Source: an uncultured Pseudoteredinibacter sp. (GTDB lineage: Bacteria; Pseudomonadota; Gammaproteobacteria; Pseudomonadales; Cellvibrionaceae). Taken from it: 64,000 nucleotides of DNA. Shown here in pieces: positions 18,942 to 27,980 of this stretch. Each line of letters begins with the position of its first letter. Within the stretch, counting starts at the first letter, position 1. A program made the position numbers and the translations under genes. Under the pieces are notes generated by a model. It had not been told where the DNA came from, made no database searches, and saw only the letters and a list, made by a program, of their open reading frames with translations. The stretch spans positions 62,001 through 126,000 of the forward strand of contig NZ_CANMSS010000007.1 of NCBI RefSeq assembly GCF_947500695.1. The letters run 5' to 3'.

Positions 18942-19553
18942 CTATAAATCCAATTGCGAGCGCAGATCAGCCATACGCTTTTGGTTTTCTTCTTTAGAAA
19001 GCGGTTCGCCGATATCTTCTGGCAGCGCTTTAATTTCTGGCATGCTGAGCTTATTGCCGGCCAATACCTGCTCGCAATATTTCTCGTAGCATTGTTTAAA
19101 AATTGGGAAGGCTGTTTTCTCGGCATTGCTGGCCAGCATAAACCAGCCGGCTTCTTTGCCTGCTAGATACACAGCTGGGTGGCTCCAATTGGCTTCGGCT
19201 TTAGGGCTTGGGGCGCCGCAAGCTTCTTGATAGGCGCTATAGGGCGCTGGCAGGCCATGCTGGGCTGGCTCACCTTCACAGGCGCGAATCATCTTGTTTA
19301 ATGTGGGCAGGTAATCGGAGGTTTCCATTACCCGCTTGGCGCCACGCAAGATGGTTTCATTATCGAAGCGCTGTAGACCATCCAGCCACAGACGTTTGGC
19401 TTGGCCAAGCAGTTCATCACTACCAAAAGCACTGTGGTATTGATTGTGGTAATTGATGCGAAACAAGCTGAAAACCTGATTGATGGTTTCCTTGCGAGCT
19501 TGTACTTCTTCGCCGTTGGCGTTACCAGGATGTGTCAGTGAGGTCTTCGACAA
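18942..19553 (-). CDS. Lambda-P-like replication protein (candidate helicase loader, DopE-like)
   Basis: A 203-residue protein related to the phage lambda replication protein P family, which delivers the replicative helicase DnaB to the origin. Supporting segments are VFSLFRINYHNQYHSAF, AKRLWLDGLQRFDNETILRG and SDYLPTLNKMIRACEG. The gene overlaps the upstream DnaT-like gene by 32 bp, so they are translated from one message. No other phage gene is near, so this looks like a resident chromosomal gene. From memory, such domesticated lambda O/P-derived pairs have been proposed as helicase loaders (DopC/DopE). Confidence 0.7.
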   Translation of the reverse strand: MSKTSLTHPGNANGEEVQARKETINQVFSLFRINYHNQYHSAFGSDELLGQAKRLWLDGLQRFDNETILRGAKRVMETSDYLPTLNKMIRACEGEPAQHGLPAPYSAYQEACGAPSPKAEANWSHPAVYLAGKEAGWFMLASNAEKTAFPIFKQCYEKYCEQVLAGNKLSMPEIKALPEDIGEPLSKEENQKRMADLRSQLDL

Positions 19554-20658
19554 GGCTGCGCTCTCTCGTGCTGCGTGGCTGCTGATTGCTGCCGTTATTA
19601 TTGGCTACTACGGCCTTTTGTTGCAACTTATGTTGCTGGGCCCAGTGGTATTTTACGTGTTGCAAAAATTTGGTATTCCAAGAGCTATGTGCTTGCTTGG
19701 TTTCCTTCCAGTAGAGAATAAATTCTGGCAGCTGCTGCTGGGCAAAATTCATATCAATATTGGCCATGCGCAAGATGTCATAGACATCGGCGCTGGCTTG
19801 CCAGTTGTCCGGAATAATATGTGGGTTGGCATCATTGGCGACCGAGGACTGGAAGCGCGCCCATTGGCGTCGTACATGCTGGATAAATTTGGTATTCCAA
19901 GTATCCGCACTGGTGCCTTTTTCATGCCAGTAAAGAATAAACTCGGGGATGGCGTCTTCCACAAACTGCGGGGTAATGCCCGCATGCTTGATCATCATTT
20001 CCATGGCTTCATGGCTGGGGCGCCAGTTGAAGTCGATGGGGCGCATCTGGTCCCTTTGATGGGTAAAGGTTTCACGCTCGCGCCATTTGTGAATCACACG
20101 GTTTATGAACTTTGAACTCCAAGACTTGTGGGATTCGCCACTGTCGCGCCAAAAGGTGACAAACTCGGCCACTTGGGCTTTTGCAAAAGCTTCCTCAACA
20201 TTCATTTGTCGCAGACGCTGCAGGGTTTCCATATCGGGCTGCCAGTTCGGAGGTATTAATGTAGCTCCTGGCTGCGGCTTGCTGCTCTGAGTTTTTAGAT
20301 GGCTAGATACAATGGGTAAGCCTTGGCGGCTGCGCGGTGCACTTTCAGGCGCTGCGCTAGCCTGCTCGGCAAAGCTAAACAGCAATTGCTGTGTTTGCTG
20401 AAACGGCGCCGATGCGATATGAATTAAGCCCTTGGCCGCCAGGCTCTTGCTTACTCGCTCAACATCCAGCTCATTGAAAAAAGGCAGGCGCTTTTCTCGG
20501 TCACTTTGATTGAATAACCAGAATCGCTGTTGGGCGGGCTCGCGAATATCGGCGAGCTCAGTCAATACCGCAAATAAGCAGGCTTCCTCTAGGCCAATTG
20601 TGGCCGCAAGGCTAGGCGAGAGCGCCAAAATTCGTTCTTGATCAAATGGTGAAGTCAT
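19522..20658 (-). CDS. Replication protein with three DnaT-like repeats (candidate DopC)
   Basis: A 378-residue protein. Residues 1-95 look like a winged-helix domain (LFAVLTELAD, then VERVSKSLAAKGLIHI). After a linker, three copies of a DnaT C-terminal-type ssDNA-binding domain follow at about 134-195, 206-267 and 281-342. Each starts with (P/F)NW(Q/R) and contains EF(V/I)xxW and W(S/N)(S/T)KFI(N/Q)xVxxxW. It is probably a primosome or helicase-loading cofactor that acts with the overlapping lambda-P-like protein. Three DnaT units in one chain is unusual; E. coli DnaT has one. Confidence 0.75.
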   Translation of the reverse strand: MTSPFDQERILALSPSLAATIGLEEACLFAVLTELADIREPAQQRFWLFNQSDREKRLPFFNELDVERVSKSLAAKGLIHIASAPFQQTQQLLFSFAEQASAAPESAPRSRQGLPIVSSHLKTQSSKPQPGATLIPPNWQPDMETLQRLRQMNVEEAFAKAQVAEFVTFWRDSGESHKSWSSKFINRVIHKWRERETFTHQRDQMRPIDFNWRPSHEAMEMMIKHAGITPQFVEDAIPEFILYWHEKGTSADTWNTKFIQHVRRQWARFQSSVANDANPHIIPDNWQASADVYDILRMANIDMNFAQQQLPEFILYWKETKQAHSSWNTKFLQHVKYHWAQQHKLQQKAVVANNNGSNQQPRSTRERSLVEDLTDTSW

Positions 20659-20800
20659 GGGGCGATATTACCATTGATTGGCTGGCTAAGCTTGGGAAAA
20701 TGTGGGGGCTGCTTGGGCGGCATATTGGCTTTTGGCTGACAGGTAGTTGTTGCCAATTAAGGTATACTGCGCGCCAGTAAAATCGTAAAGGAGCCTGTGG

Positions 20801-22171
20801 GTGGCTAAGACAAAAACCGCATATGTATGTAATGACTGTGGCTCTGATTACCGCAAGTGGCAAGGGCAGTGCACGGATTGTGGTGCCTGGAATAGTCTAA
20901 GTGAAGTAAAGCTTGGCCCTACGCCCAGTAATAGAGCGGCCAAGTTTGAAGGGTATGCTGGTGCTGCTGGGGGCGGTGTAAAAACGCTCGCGGATATTGA
21001 TTTGCAAGATGTGCCGCGCTTTAGCTCTGGAACAGGTGAGTTTGACCGCGTGCTAGGTGGCGGTTTAGTGCCGGGATCAGTGGTGTTGATTGGCGGTCAT
21101 CCTGGGGCAGGTAAGTCGACCTTATTGCTGCAAACCATGTGTTTTTTGGCGGCTCAGAAAGAAGCCCTGTATGTCACGGGTGAGGAGTCTTTACAGCAGG
21201 TGGCTATGCGCGCCAAGCGCTTGGGGTTGCCCACTGATAGATTAAAGATGCTATCCGAAACCAGTGTAGAGGCGGTATGCACGGCGGCGCAAAATCTTAA
21301 GCCTAGTGTGATGGTAGTGGATTCTATTCAGGTGATGCACCTAGCGGATATCTCGTCAGCGCCCGGTAGTGTTTCCCAGGTGCGTGAGAGCGCGGCCTAT
21401 TTAACGCGTTTTGCTAAGCAAAGTGGCACGGTGTTGATTTTGGTTGGTCATGTGACAAAAGATGGTAGTTTGGCTGGCCCCAAGGTGCTGGAACATATGA
21501 TTGATTGCTCGGTGCTCTTGGAGGGCGGACATGATAGCCGCTTTAGGACCATGCGAGGCAATAAAAACCGCTTTGGTGCTGTCAATGAGCTGGGAGTCTT
21601 CGCCATGACTGAGCAAGGCTTAAAAGAGGTGAGCAACCCTTCAGCGATATTCCTGCAGCGTGGTGAAGAGGCTGCTGCGGGTTCGTTGGTTATCGTTGTC
21701 TGGGAGGGTACCCGTCCGTTGCTGGTGGAGATTCAGGCCTTGGTGGATGATAGTCATCAAGCCAATCCACGCCGAGTCGCTGTCGGCTTGGATCATAATC
21801 GACTCAATATGCTATTGGCGGTATTGCATCGCCATGGTGGCATTATGGTGGGCGATCAGGATGTCTTTATAAATGTTGTTGGTGGCGTGCGGGTGATGGA
21901 AACCAGTGCGGATTTGGCCTTGTTGTTAGCGGTAATTTCAAGTTTTCGAAACCGTGCCCTTGATAGATCTTTAGTTGTGTTTGGTGAAGTGGGCTTGTCT
22001 GGTGAAATTCGCCCGGTGCCTAGTGGGCAAGAGCGTTTGCGAGAAGCGGCGAAACATGGATTCAAGCGAGCTATTGTGCCGATCTCCAATTGTCCGGCTG
22101 AGCCTATTGAGGGCTTGCAGGTCTTGGGGGTGAAAACTTTGCAAGAAGCGATTTCAGCGATGGAAGCCTAA
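20801..22171 (+). CDS. radA: DNA repair protein RadA
   Basis: A 456-residue RecA-like ATPase that drives branch migration during recombination. It has an N-terminal zinc finger (Cys10, 13, 24, 27), Walker A GGHPGAGKS (98-106), the RadA-specific KNRFG motif within NKNRFGAVNELG, and a C-terminal Lon-like domain ending VKTLQEAISAM. The start is GTG at 20801 with AAAGGAG at proper spacing; a -10-like TATACT lies at 20763. It is divergent from the replication pair. Confidence 0.97.
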   Translation: MAKTKTAYVCNDCGSDYRKWQGQCTDCGAWNSLSEVKLGPTPSNRAAKFEGYAGAAGGGVKTLADIDLQDVPRFSSGTGEFDRVLGGGLVPGSVVLIGGHPGAGKSTLLLQTMCFLAAQKEALYVTGEESLQQVAMRAKRLGLPTDRLKMLSETSVEAVCTAAQNLKPSVMVVDSIQVMHLADISSAPGSVSQVRESAAYLTRFAKQSGTVLILVGHVTKDGSLAGPKVLEHMIDCSVLLEGGHDSRFRTMRGNKNRFGAVNELGVFAMTEQGLKEVSNPSAIFLQRGEEAAAGSLVIVVWEGTRPLLVEIQALVDDSHQANPRRVAVGLDHNRLNMLLAVLHRHGGIMVGDQDVFINVVGGVRVMETSADLALLLAVISSFRNRALDRSLVVFGEVGLSGEIRPVPSGQERLREAAKHGFKRAIVPISNCPAEPIEGLQVLGVKTLQEAISAMEA

Positions 22172-22427
22172 TTTTCTGGCTACCACTGATGCCTATAATG
22201 TAGAGCTTTATCAGCCTAAAGCTGTATTCAGGGAGAGAAACCCAAGCCCGAGTATCAATACCCTGGGGCGTGCTTTATACTGCGCGCTTTTGTTTGGTTT
22301 ACAGTGCCTAAAAATTGCGCTGTTTTGGCCTCTATTTCTCTATCATTTCCTTTGTGTTAAGTGGCTTCGGGCCCGGTAACTTTGGAACGGATTGAATCCT
22401 GAGGCGAGAATTATTTAGGAGTTATAG

Positions 22428-23024
22428 ATGCACATAAGCTCATATGACCATATGAAGCGTATTGCGGAAAAATATTTGAACGCTGACGAGAAGCTCAATA
22501 TCTACGATTTGGGCAGTTACGATGTGAACGGCAGCTACAAGCCTATCTTTGACAATCCCAATTGGACGTATAAGGGGATTGATCTTGAGGCGGGCCCTAA
22601 TGTTGATATTGTATTAAATGATCCCTACCGCTGGCCTTTAGAGGCGGAAAGTGCAGATGTTATTATTTCTGGCCAGGCTTACGAGCATATTGAGTTTTTC
22701 TGGGAAACTTGGATGGAGATGGAGCGGGCGCTAAAGCCTGGAGGGCGAATTTTGCTAATCGCACCTTCTCGAGGGCCAGAGCATCGTTTTCCGCAGGACT
22801 GTTGGCGGTTTTATCCAGATGGTTATCATGCCCTGGCCAAATATGGTGGTTTGGGCTTGGATGAGGTGACTACAGACTGGGAACCACACGCAGCGGAGTG
22901 CAGTCACGCCTGGGGTGACACCGTGGGTGTCTTCCATAAACCACATCGAAGGCTGCGCGGACGGATAAAACGTAAGGTTTTGTTGTCTCTAAGAAGATGG
23001 CTGTTTCGCCTGACTGTAAAGTAG
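22428..23024 (+). CDS. SAM-dependent methyltransferase
   Basis: A 198-residue class I methyltransferase. Motif I is IYDLGSYDVNG (about residues 24-34); GIDLEAGPNVD and SADVIISGQAYEHIEF follow, then MERALKPGGRILLIAP. The substrate cannot be deduced. It sits alone between radA and gspE, 57 bp before the latter. The C-terminal 25 residues are strongly basic (KPHRRLRGRIKRK). Confidence 0.75.
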   Translation: MHISSYDHMKRIAEKYLNADEKLNIYDLGSYDVNGSYKPIFDNPNWTYKGIDLEAGPNVDIVLNDPYRWPLEAESADVIISGQAYEHIEFFWETWMEMERALKPGGRILLIAPSRGPEHRFPQDCWRFYPDGYHALAKYGGLGLDEVTTDWEPHAAECSHAWGDTVGVFHKPHRRLRGRIKRKVLLSLRRWLFRLTVK

Positions 23025-23081
23025 GGTTTAAGCGCAGTCAAAAGCTGCTGACCAAGAACGATGATGAATTGAGAAGACTCT

Positions 23082-24824
23082 GTGGAAGATAGCCAACAAC
23101 AAAAGATCGGGCAGCAGTTAGTTGCTACTGGCAAGGTTTCTAGCCGAGATATCGAAAGGGCTTTGGCTGCCCAAGAGGAAATGGGCGGCTATATTGGCCG
23201 AGTACTGGTTAGTTTGGGCTTAATCTCGGAATTAGACCTGCTGGCCGCCTTGGGTCAGCAGCTGAATAAGCGCCTTATCAGCAACGAGGAATATCCGGAA
23301 GAAGCTATTCGCCTAGACGGCTTGGCTGAAGAGTTTTTGTTCAACAATCTTGTTGTTCCCTTTCGCAGTAGCGAATCCCAGGTAGATTTTGCGGCAACCG
23401 TTCCGCAAGATCCCTTCATTAATAAAGCCCTTAAGCTAGCTTTGGGGCGCCCTGTTAATATTGAATTTGGTCTAGAGAGCGATATAAATGTTGCGCTGGC
23501 CAAATATCGCGAGAGCGATGAAGAAGGTGACTTGGATGATGAAGGTGAGGCATTTATCGGTGACGATGAATTCATCGAGCATCTAAAAGACTTGGCGAGT
23601 GAAGCCCCAGTGATACGGGTGGTTAATCAGATTATTCACCAAGCCTTAGATCTAGGCGCATCTGATATTCATATTGAGCCTTTTGATGATGGCTTGCAGC
23701 TGCGTTATCGCGTGGATGGCGTTTTGCAGGATATGCCGGATCCGCCATCGCCCGATTTATCCGCAGCCATTGCTTCGCGAATCAAGTTGCTGGCTGGTTT
23801 AAACATCGCCGAGCGACGTTTGCCTCAAGATGGTCGAATCATGACTCGTGTTAAAGGGCATGAGCTCGACTTGCGTGTTTCCACTACGCCAACAGTGCAT
23901 GGCGAAAGTATCGTTATGCGTGTACTTGATCGTCAGAGTATTCAGCTTAGCTTGCAAAGCATGGGCTTTAGCGAAGATACCTTAAAAGTCTATTTGGATT
24001 TGCTGGTCAAGCCCCACGGCGTTTTGTTGGTAACTGGCCCAACTGGCTCAGGTAAAACCACCACGCTTTACGCCTCATTGGCTTCTATGGATGCTGCTTC
24101 CGCGAAGATTATTACTGTTGAAGATCCAGTGGAATATCAGTTGCGCGGTATTAACCAAATTCAAGTGCAAAGCCAGATCGACCTCACTTTTGCGGCCGCT
24201 TTGCGATCTATCCTGCGTCAGGACCCCGATATTATTATGATCGGTGAGATGCGTGATACTGAAACGGCGCAAATTGGCGTGCAATCAGCGTTAACTGGCC
24301 ACCTAGTGCTATCGACCCTTCACACCAATACCGCTGCCGGTGCTATCACTCGTTTAGAAGATATGGGGGTGGAGCGCTACTTAATTACCTCTTCGGTAAA
24401 TGGTGTATTAGCTCAGCGATTGGTTCGTACGCTCTGTAAAGAGTGTCGTGAGCCTGTAGATTTATCGGCCACTGCAAAAACAGAAGCTGGCCTAGATCGT
24501 TTTATGCCTACTGGTGAAAATACTATTTATCACGCCAAAGGCTGCTCAAACTGTAAACAAACCGGTTACCGAGGCCGTACAGCTATTCATGAATTGTTTG
24601 TGATGGATAGCCAAATGCATCGCGCTATTTTGGATGGCGCGGATGCAACTCGCCTGCATCAGGAGGCTCGCCAACAAGGCATGATCACCTTGTATGAAGA
24701 TGGCTTGCGCAAGGTTGCCGCAGGTGAGACCTCGCTTGAAGAGGTCTTGCGAGTTACCCAAGATCAAAGCGATGATGACCAGGCGGCTGAGTTGCGTGCG
24801 GTCGATGCCGAGGTGAGTGCTTAA
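23082..24824 (+). CDS. gspE: Type II secretion ATPase GspE
   Basis: Cytoplasmic hexameric ATPase that powers pseudopilus assembly. The N-terminal MshEN-type region (about 1-145) is followed by an acidic linker. The ATPase has Walker A GPTGSGKT (319-326), the Asp box VEDPVEYQL, Walker B DIIMIGEMRD and the His box TGHLVLSTLHTN. A four-cysteine zinc site lies in CKEC and CSNC. Start GTG at 23082. It is the first gene of a ten-gene gsp operon; no gspD or gspC is upstream. Confidence 0.95.
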   Translation: MEDSQQQKIGQQLVATGKVSSRDIERALAAQEEMGGYIGRVLVSLGLISELDLLAALGQQLNKRLISNEEYPEEAIRLDGLAEEFLFNNLVVPFRSSESQVDFAATVPQDPFINKALKLALGRPVNIEFGLESDINVALAKYRESDEEGDLDDEGEAFIGDDEFIEHLKDLASEAPVIRVVNQIIHQALDLGASDIHIEPFDDGLQLRYRVDGVLQDMPDPPSPDLSAAIASRIKLLAGLNIAERRLPQDGRIMTRVKGHELDLRVSTTPTVHGESIVMRVLDRQSIQLSLQSMGFSEDTLKVYLDLLVKPHGVLLVTGPTGSGKTTTLYASLASMDAASAKIITVEDPVEYQLRGINQIQVQSQIDLTFAAALRSILRQDPDIIMIGEMRDTETAQIGVQSALTGHLVLSTLHTNTAAGAITRLEDMGVERYLITSSVNGVLAQRLVRTLCKECREPVDLSATAKTEAGLDRFMPTGENTIYHAKGCSNCKQTGYRGRTAIHELFVMDSQMHRAILDGADATRLHQEARQQGMITLYEDGLRKVAAGETSLEEVLRVTQDQSDDDQAAELRAVDAEVSA

Positions 24825-24825
24825 G

Positions 24826-26025
24826 ATGGCGGAGTTTTCCTACAAGGCGGCTGATCGCCAAGGTGCGATGACCCAAGGAAATATTTCGGCTGCCAATAAA
24901 GAAATGGCCATTCGTAGCTTGCGCCAGCAAGGTTTAACGCCGGTTTCTGTGCAAGAAGGCTCGGTTAAAATCAAGGCTGATTCGGATAACGTTCGTTTAT
25001 CCCGAGAGCAGGTTCTGAATATTACCAGTGAGCTTGCCGTGTTAATGCGGGCGGGCTTGCCGATCGATCGAGGCTTAAAAGTACTCATCGATATGAGTCA
25101 AGAAGATGAACCTAAAATTGTCCTTGAAGAATTATTGAAAACCGTCAAAGGCGGTAAAGGCTTGAGCACTGGCTTAGAGCTCTATGAGCGTGATTTCGGT
25201 GGCTTTTATGTCAATATGGTTCGCTCTGGTGAGGCCAGTGGTGACTTAGCCAATGTGCTTCAGCATTTGGCGGAATACCTTGAAAACGCCAAAGAAGTTC
25301 GCTCAAGTGTTGTGTCGGCCCTTATTTACCCAGCCATTTTGATGGGGGTGGCGGTGATTTCTATCGCTGTCATGTTGGGCTTTGTGGTGCCGCAATTTGA
25401 ATCCCTGTTTGCCGATATGGGTGATGCCTTACCGGCTATGACCGCAGGAGTAATTGCCGCTGGTGATTTTATTACCGGGTGGTGGTGGCTTTTATTAATC
25501 ATCATCGCGGCCGTTGTTTGGTATGTGCGTCACTGGATAAGTACCGATGAAGGTGAATACCGCTGGCATGGTTATTTGTTGAAGATGCCTATTCTCGGTA
25601 TGGTTTTGTTTAAATATGAGATGGCCAACTTCTCTCGTACGGTTGGCACCTTGTTAGGTAGCGGTGTGTCACTGTTACAGGCGCTTACCATCGGTATTAA
25701 TACCGTGGGTAATCGTCATGTAAAAGAATCCCTGCAGGATTTGCCGCCGGCGGTCAAACAAGGCGGCCGTATATCTACAACCATGGAATCTAATGGTAAC
25801 TTTACGCCCAAAGTGGTTCAGATTGTTCGTGTGGGTGAAGAATCTGGTAGCTTAGATGCGATGATGCTAGAGCTAGCGCGGGTTTATGATGGCGATGTAA
25901 AGGTGGGTGTTAAAAGGGCGCTAACCTTTATTGAGCCAATTTTGATTTTGTTTATGGGTGGTGCTATCGCCCTAATTATTATTGCCATTTTGATGGGGAT
26001 TATCTCCGTCAATGATTTGGTTTAA
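24826..26025 (+). CDS. gspF: Type II secretion inner-membrane platform protein GspF
   Basis: A 399-residue polytopic platform protein. Two GspF repeats are visible, each with a membrane hairpin: the first around SALIYPAILMGVAVISIAVMLG and the second ending LILFMGGAIALIIIAILMG. The start ATG at 24826 (MAEFSYKA) follows the gspE TAA by one base; an upstream in-frame start adds three unsupported residues. Confidence 0.95.
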   Translation: MAEFSYKAADRQGAMTQGNISAANKEMAIRSLRQQGLTPVSVQEGSVKIKADSDNVRLSREQVLNITSELAVLMRAGLPIDRGLKVLIDMSQEDEPKIVLEELLKTVKGGKGLSTGLELYERDFGGFYVNMVRSGEASGDLANVLQHLAEYLENAKEVRSSVVSALIYPAILMGVAVISIAVMLGFVVPQFESLFADMGDALPAMTAGVIAAGDFITGWWWLLLIIIAAVVWYVRHWISTDEGEYRWHGYLLKMPILGMVLFKYEMANFSRTVGTLLGSGVSLLQALTIGINTVGNRHVKESLQDLPPAVKQGGRISTTMESNGNFTPKVVQIVRVGEESGSLDAMMLELARVYDGDVKVGVKRALTFIEPILILFMGGAIALIIIAILMGIISVNDLV

Positions 26026-26086
26026 ATCGTATTGGCAGCTGCTTCGTTGGTAGTTGCTTCGCAATAAAAATGATGAGGAAGAGACT

Positions 26087-26518
26087 GTGAAAAAATCGCT
26101 AAATGTAAAAGCTGAAAAAGGCATGACCTTGATCGAGCTATTGGTGGTTTTGGCTATTTTGGCCTTGGTTGCTGGTTTGGTCGGCCCAGCTGTTATGGAT
26201 AAATTTGGTGGCGCACAGAGAAAAACTGCTGTTATTGAAATCAATGGCATCATCTCGGCCTTGGATATATATAAGCTAGAGGTGGGTCGCTACCCGAGTA
26301 ATGATGAAGGTCTTGCCGCTTTAGTTGAAAAGCCCGCCAGCGCAAAAGGTTGGAACGGTCCTTATTTATCAGATCGCAAAGTGCCGGTAGATCCATGGGA
26401 TCGCGAGTATATCTATAAATATCCAGGTGCTAACGGTGGTGTAGAAGTTATTTCCTATGCCGTAGATGGTCAGCCTGGTGGTGAAGGTGATGCCGCTGAT
26501 ATTTCCAGCAATGACTAA
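26087..26518 (+). CDS. gspG: Major pseudopilin GspG
   Basis: A 143-residue type IV pilin-like major pseudopilin. The prepilin peptidase site is KG|MTLIELLVVLAILALVAG, with Glu5 conserved. The C-terminal calcium-binding loop region PVDPWDREYIYKYPG is typical. I choose GTG at 26087, because AGGAAGAG precedes it at good spacing. Its cleavage needs a PilD/GspO peptidase, which is not in this window. Confidence 0.94.
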   Translation: MKKSLNVKAEKGMTLIELLVVLAILALVAGLVGPAVMDKFGGAQRKTAVIEINGIISALDIYKLEVGRYPSNDEGLAALVEKPASAKGWNGPYLSDRKVPVDPWDREYIYKYPGANGGVEVISYAVDGQPGGEGDAADISSND

Positions 26519-26538
26519 GGCATAGCCAGTAAGCCTTT

Positions 26539-27000
26539 ATGCAATTTCGCAGTCGCGGTTTCTCTTTAATAGAGTTAATGCTGGTATTGGCCATTATGGC
26601 AGCTGCGACAGCGGCGGCTTTGCCAGCCATGGGTCGCATGTACGATGCCATGCAGTACCGCGATTCTGTACGTTCATTAATTAGCTCCACCAAGGCCGCG
26701 CGTTTCAAGGCGCTAAGCTCTGGGCGGTCGGTAGATTGGGTTTATCGCGCAGGTTCTCGAGAAGTGTTGGTGAACGACAAGCTGCAGCAGACCTTCGATG
26801 AAAGCTTTTCTATTGAGGTGGTTTCTGCGAAAGAGCTCAGTGGTGACGCCCGCAAAGCGGTTATTCGTTTTTATCCCGACGGCAGCTCAAGCGGTGGTGA
26901 TATTCGCCTAGAGCATGAAACCGGTAAAGGTGTGCAAGTTAAAGTCGATTGGCTGTTTGGCCGTATCAGTCAGCATTCTTTGGAAGAAGAGTTTATATAA
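26539..27000 (+). CDS. gspH: Minor pseudopilin GspH
   Basis: A 153-residue minor pseudopilin. The short leader MQFRSRG precedes FSLIELMLVLAIMAAATAAA, with the cleavage-site Gly and Glu5. The C-terminal beta-rich region matches the GspH length. The TAA stop shares a base with the gspI ATG. Confidence 0.9.
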   Translation: MQFRSRGFSLIELMLVLAIMAAATAAALPAMGRMYDAMQYRDSVRSLISSTKAARFKALSSGRSVDWVYRAGSREVLVNDKLQQTFDESFSIEVVSAKELSGDARKAVIRFYPDGSSSGGDIRLEHETGKGVQVKVDWLFGRISQHSLEEEFI

Positions 27001-27389
27001 TGCGCCGCTCTCAAGCAGGGTTCTCATTGCTAGAAATGCTAGTCGCTATTGCGGTGCTAGGGCTTTGCTTGGGTGCCTTGTATCAAGCAGTAGCGGGTGC
27101 AAGTAGAAATGTGTCTTTGGATGAGCAGTATGCCTATGCCTCCGTCCTGGCCGAGTCCTTATTGGCAAATCACCAAGTTGTTCCCATCACGGGTTTGCAG
27201 CTAAATGGTGAAACGGAAGGTGGTTATGGCTGGCAAGTATCGACTCAGCCCGCTGCGGGTGATTACCCTGAGGGTATGAAAGAGGGATCGTTGCAGGATA
27301 TAGAGGTGGTTGTATCTTGGGATGATGGCCACAGAGAACGTCAGTTTCTATTGGAATCAATTGTTGTCGGAGCGGAGGAAAAGCAGTAA
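27000..27389 (+). CDS. gspI: Minor pseudopilin GspI
   Basis: A 129-residue minor pseudopilin. Prepilin motif G|FSLLEMLVAIAVLGLCLGAL at residues 7-26. The start at 27000 is chosen because TAATG couples it to gspH and the leader is then six residues; an earlier in-frame ATG at 26949 would bury the leader in gspH. It likely forms the pseudopilus tip with GspJ and GspK. Confidence 0.91.
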   Translation: MRRSQAGFSLLEMLVAIAVLGLCLGALYQAVAGASRNVSLDEQYAYASVLAESLLANHQVVPITGLQLNGETEGGYGWQVSTQPAAGDYPEGMKEGSLQDIEVVVSWDDGHRERQFLLESIVVGAEEKQ

Positions 27390-27980
27390 ATGCCTTTGCG
27401 TCGAAATGCCGGATTAACCTTGATAGAAATGCTAATTGCGCTTGCGATCTTATCGCTGGTTTCGCTTGCGGCGACCACCGCCTTAAGGAGCTTCGCACAG
27501 AGTCAGGTGGCGGTAGAGCGTAAAATTGAGAAAGCTGAGCAGATGCGAATGACCTTGGCGTTCGTTCGCAGAAGCTTGCAAAAAACCGTGCCTATAATGC
27601 ACCCAAAGGGCTTTTATACGTATTTTAAAGGGACGGCCGATGAGCTGATTTGGGTTGCACCAATGAGCCAGGTAGGGGCTAAAGGCTTGCAAATTTTACG
27701 CTTGTCTGTGGGGCAGGATGGCGAGATGCTCCTACAAATGTTGCCTTACAATAGTGATTGGAAACCACCTGTATGGGCAGATGTCGAGGCTTATAAAATC
27801 CTAGCTGGTGGCGCGGAACTGGAATTGGGTTATCGCGCTAATTGGCAAGAACGTTGGCAGGATGCTTGGGATTTATCAACAGAGAGCCCGTCGACTGTTA
27901 GGGTAAATATTCGTATGCATGATGAGTATTGGCCCGAGCTCATAGTTCATATGGCAGCTACCCAGGCGGTGCAGTTGTGA
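27390..27980 (+). CDS. gspJ: Minor pseudopilin GspJ
   Basis: A 196-residue minor pseudopilin. Leader MPLRRNAG, then LTLIEMLIALAILSLVSLAA. The following segment (ALRSFAQSQVAVERKIEKAEQ) matches the GspJ neck. ATG directly follows the gspI stop codon. The stop overlaps the gspK GTG by 4 bp. Confidence 0.91.
   Translation: MPLRRNAGLTLIEMLIALAILSLVSLAATTALRSFAQSQVAVERKIEKAEQMRMTLAFVRRSLQKTVPIMHPKGFYTYFKGTADELIWVAPMSQVGAKGLQILRLSVGQDGEMLLQMLPYNSDWKPPVWADVEAYKILAGGAELELGYRANWQERWQDAWDLSTESPSTVRVNIRMHDEYWPELIVHMAATQAVQL

Noticed and set aside
18942..20658. Replication pair as a prophage remnant
   Set aside because: Lambda-P and DnaT likeness suggests phage ancestry, but no integrase, structural or lysis genes, no attachment repeats and ordinary base composition. 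A domesticated chromosomal pair is more likely.
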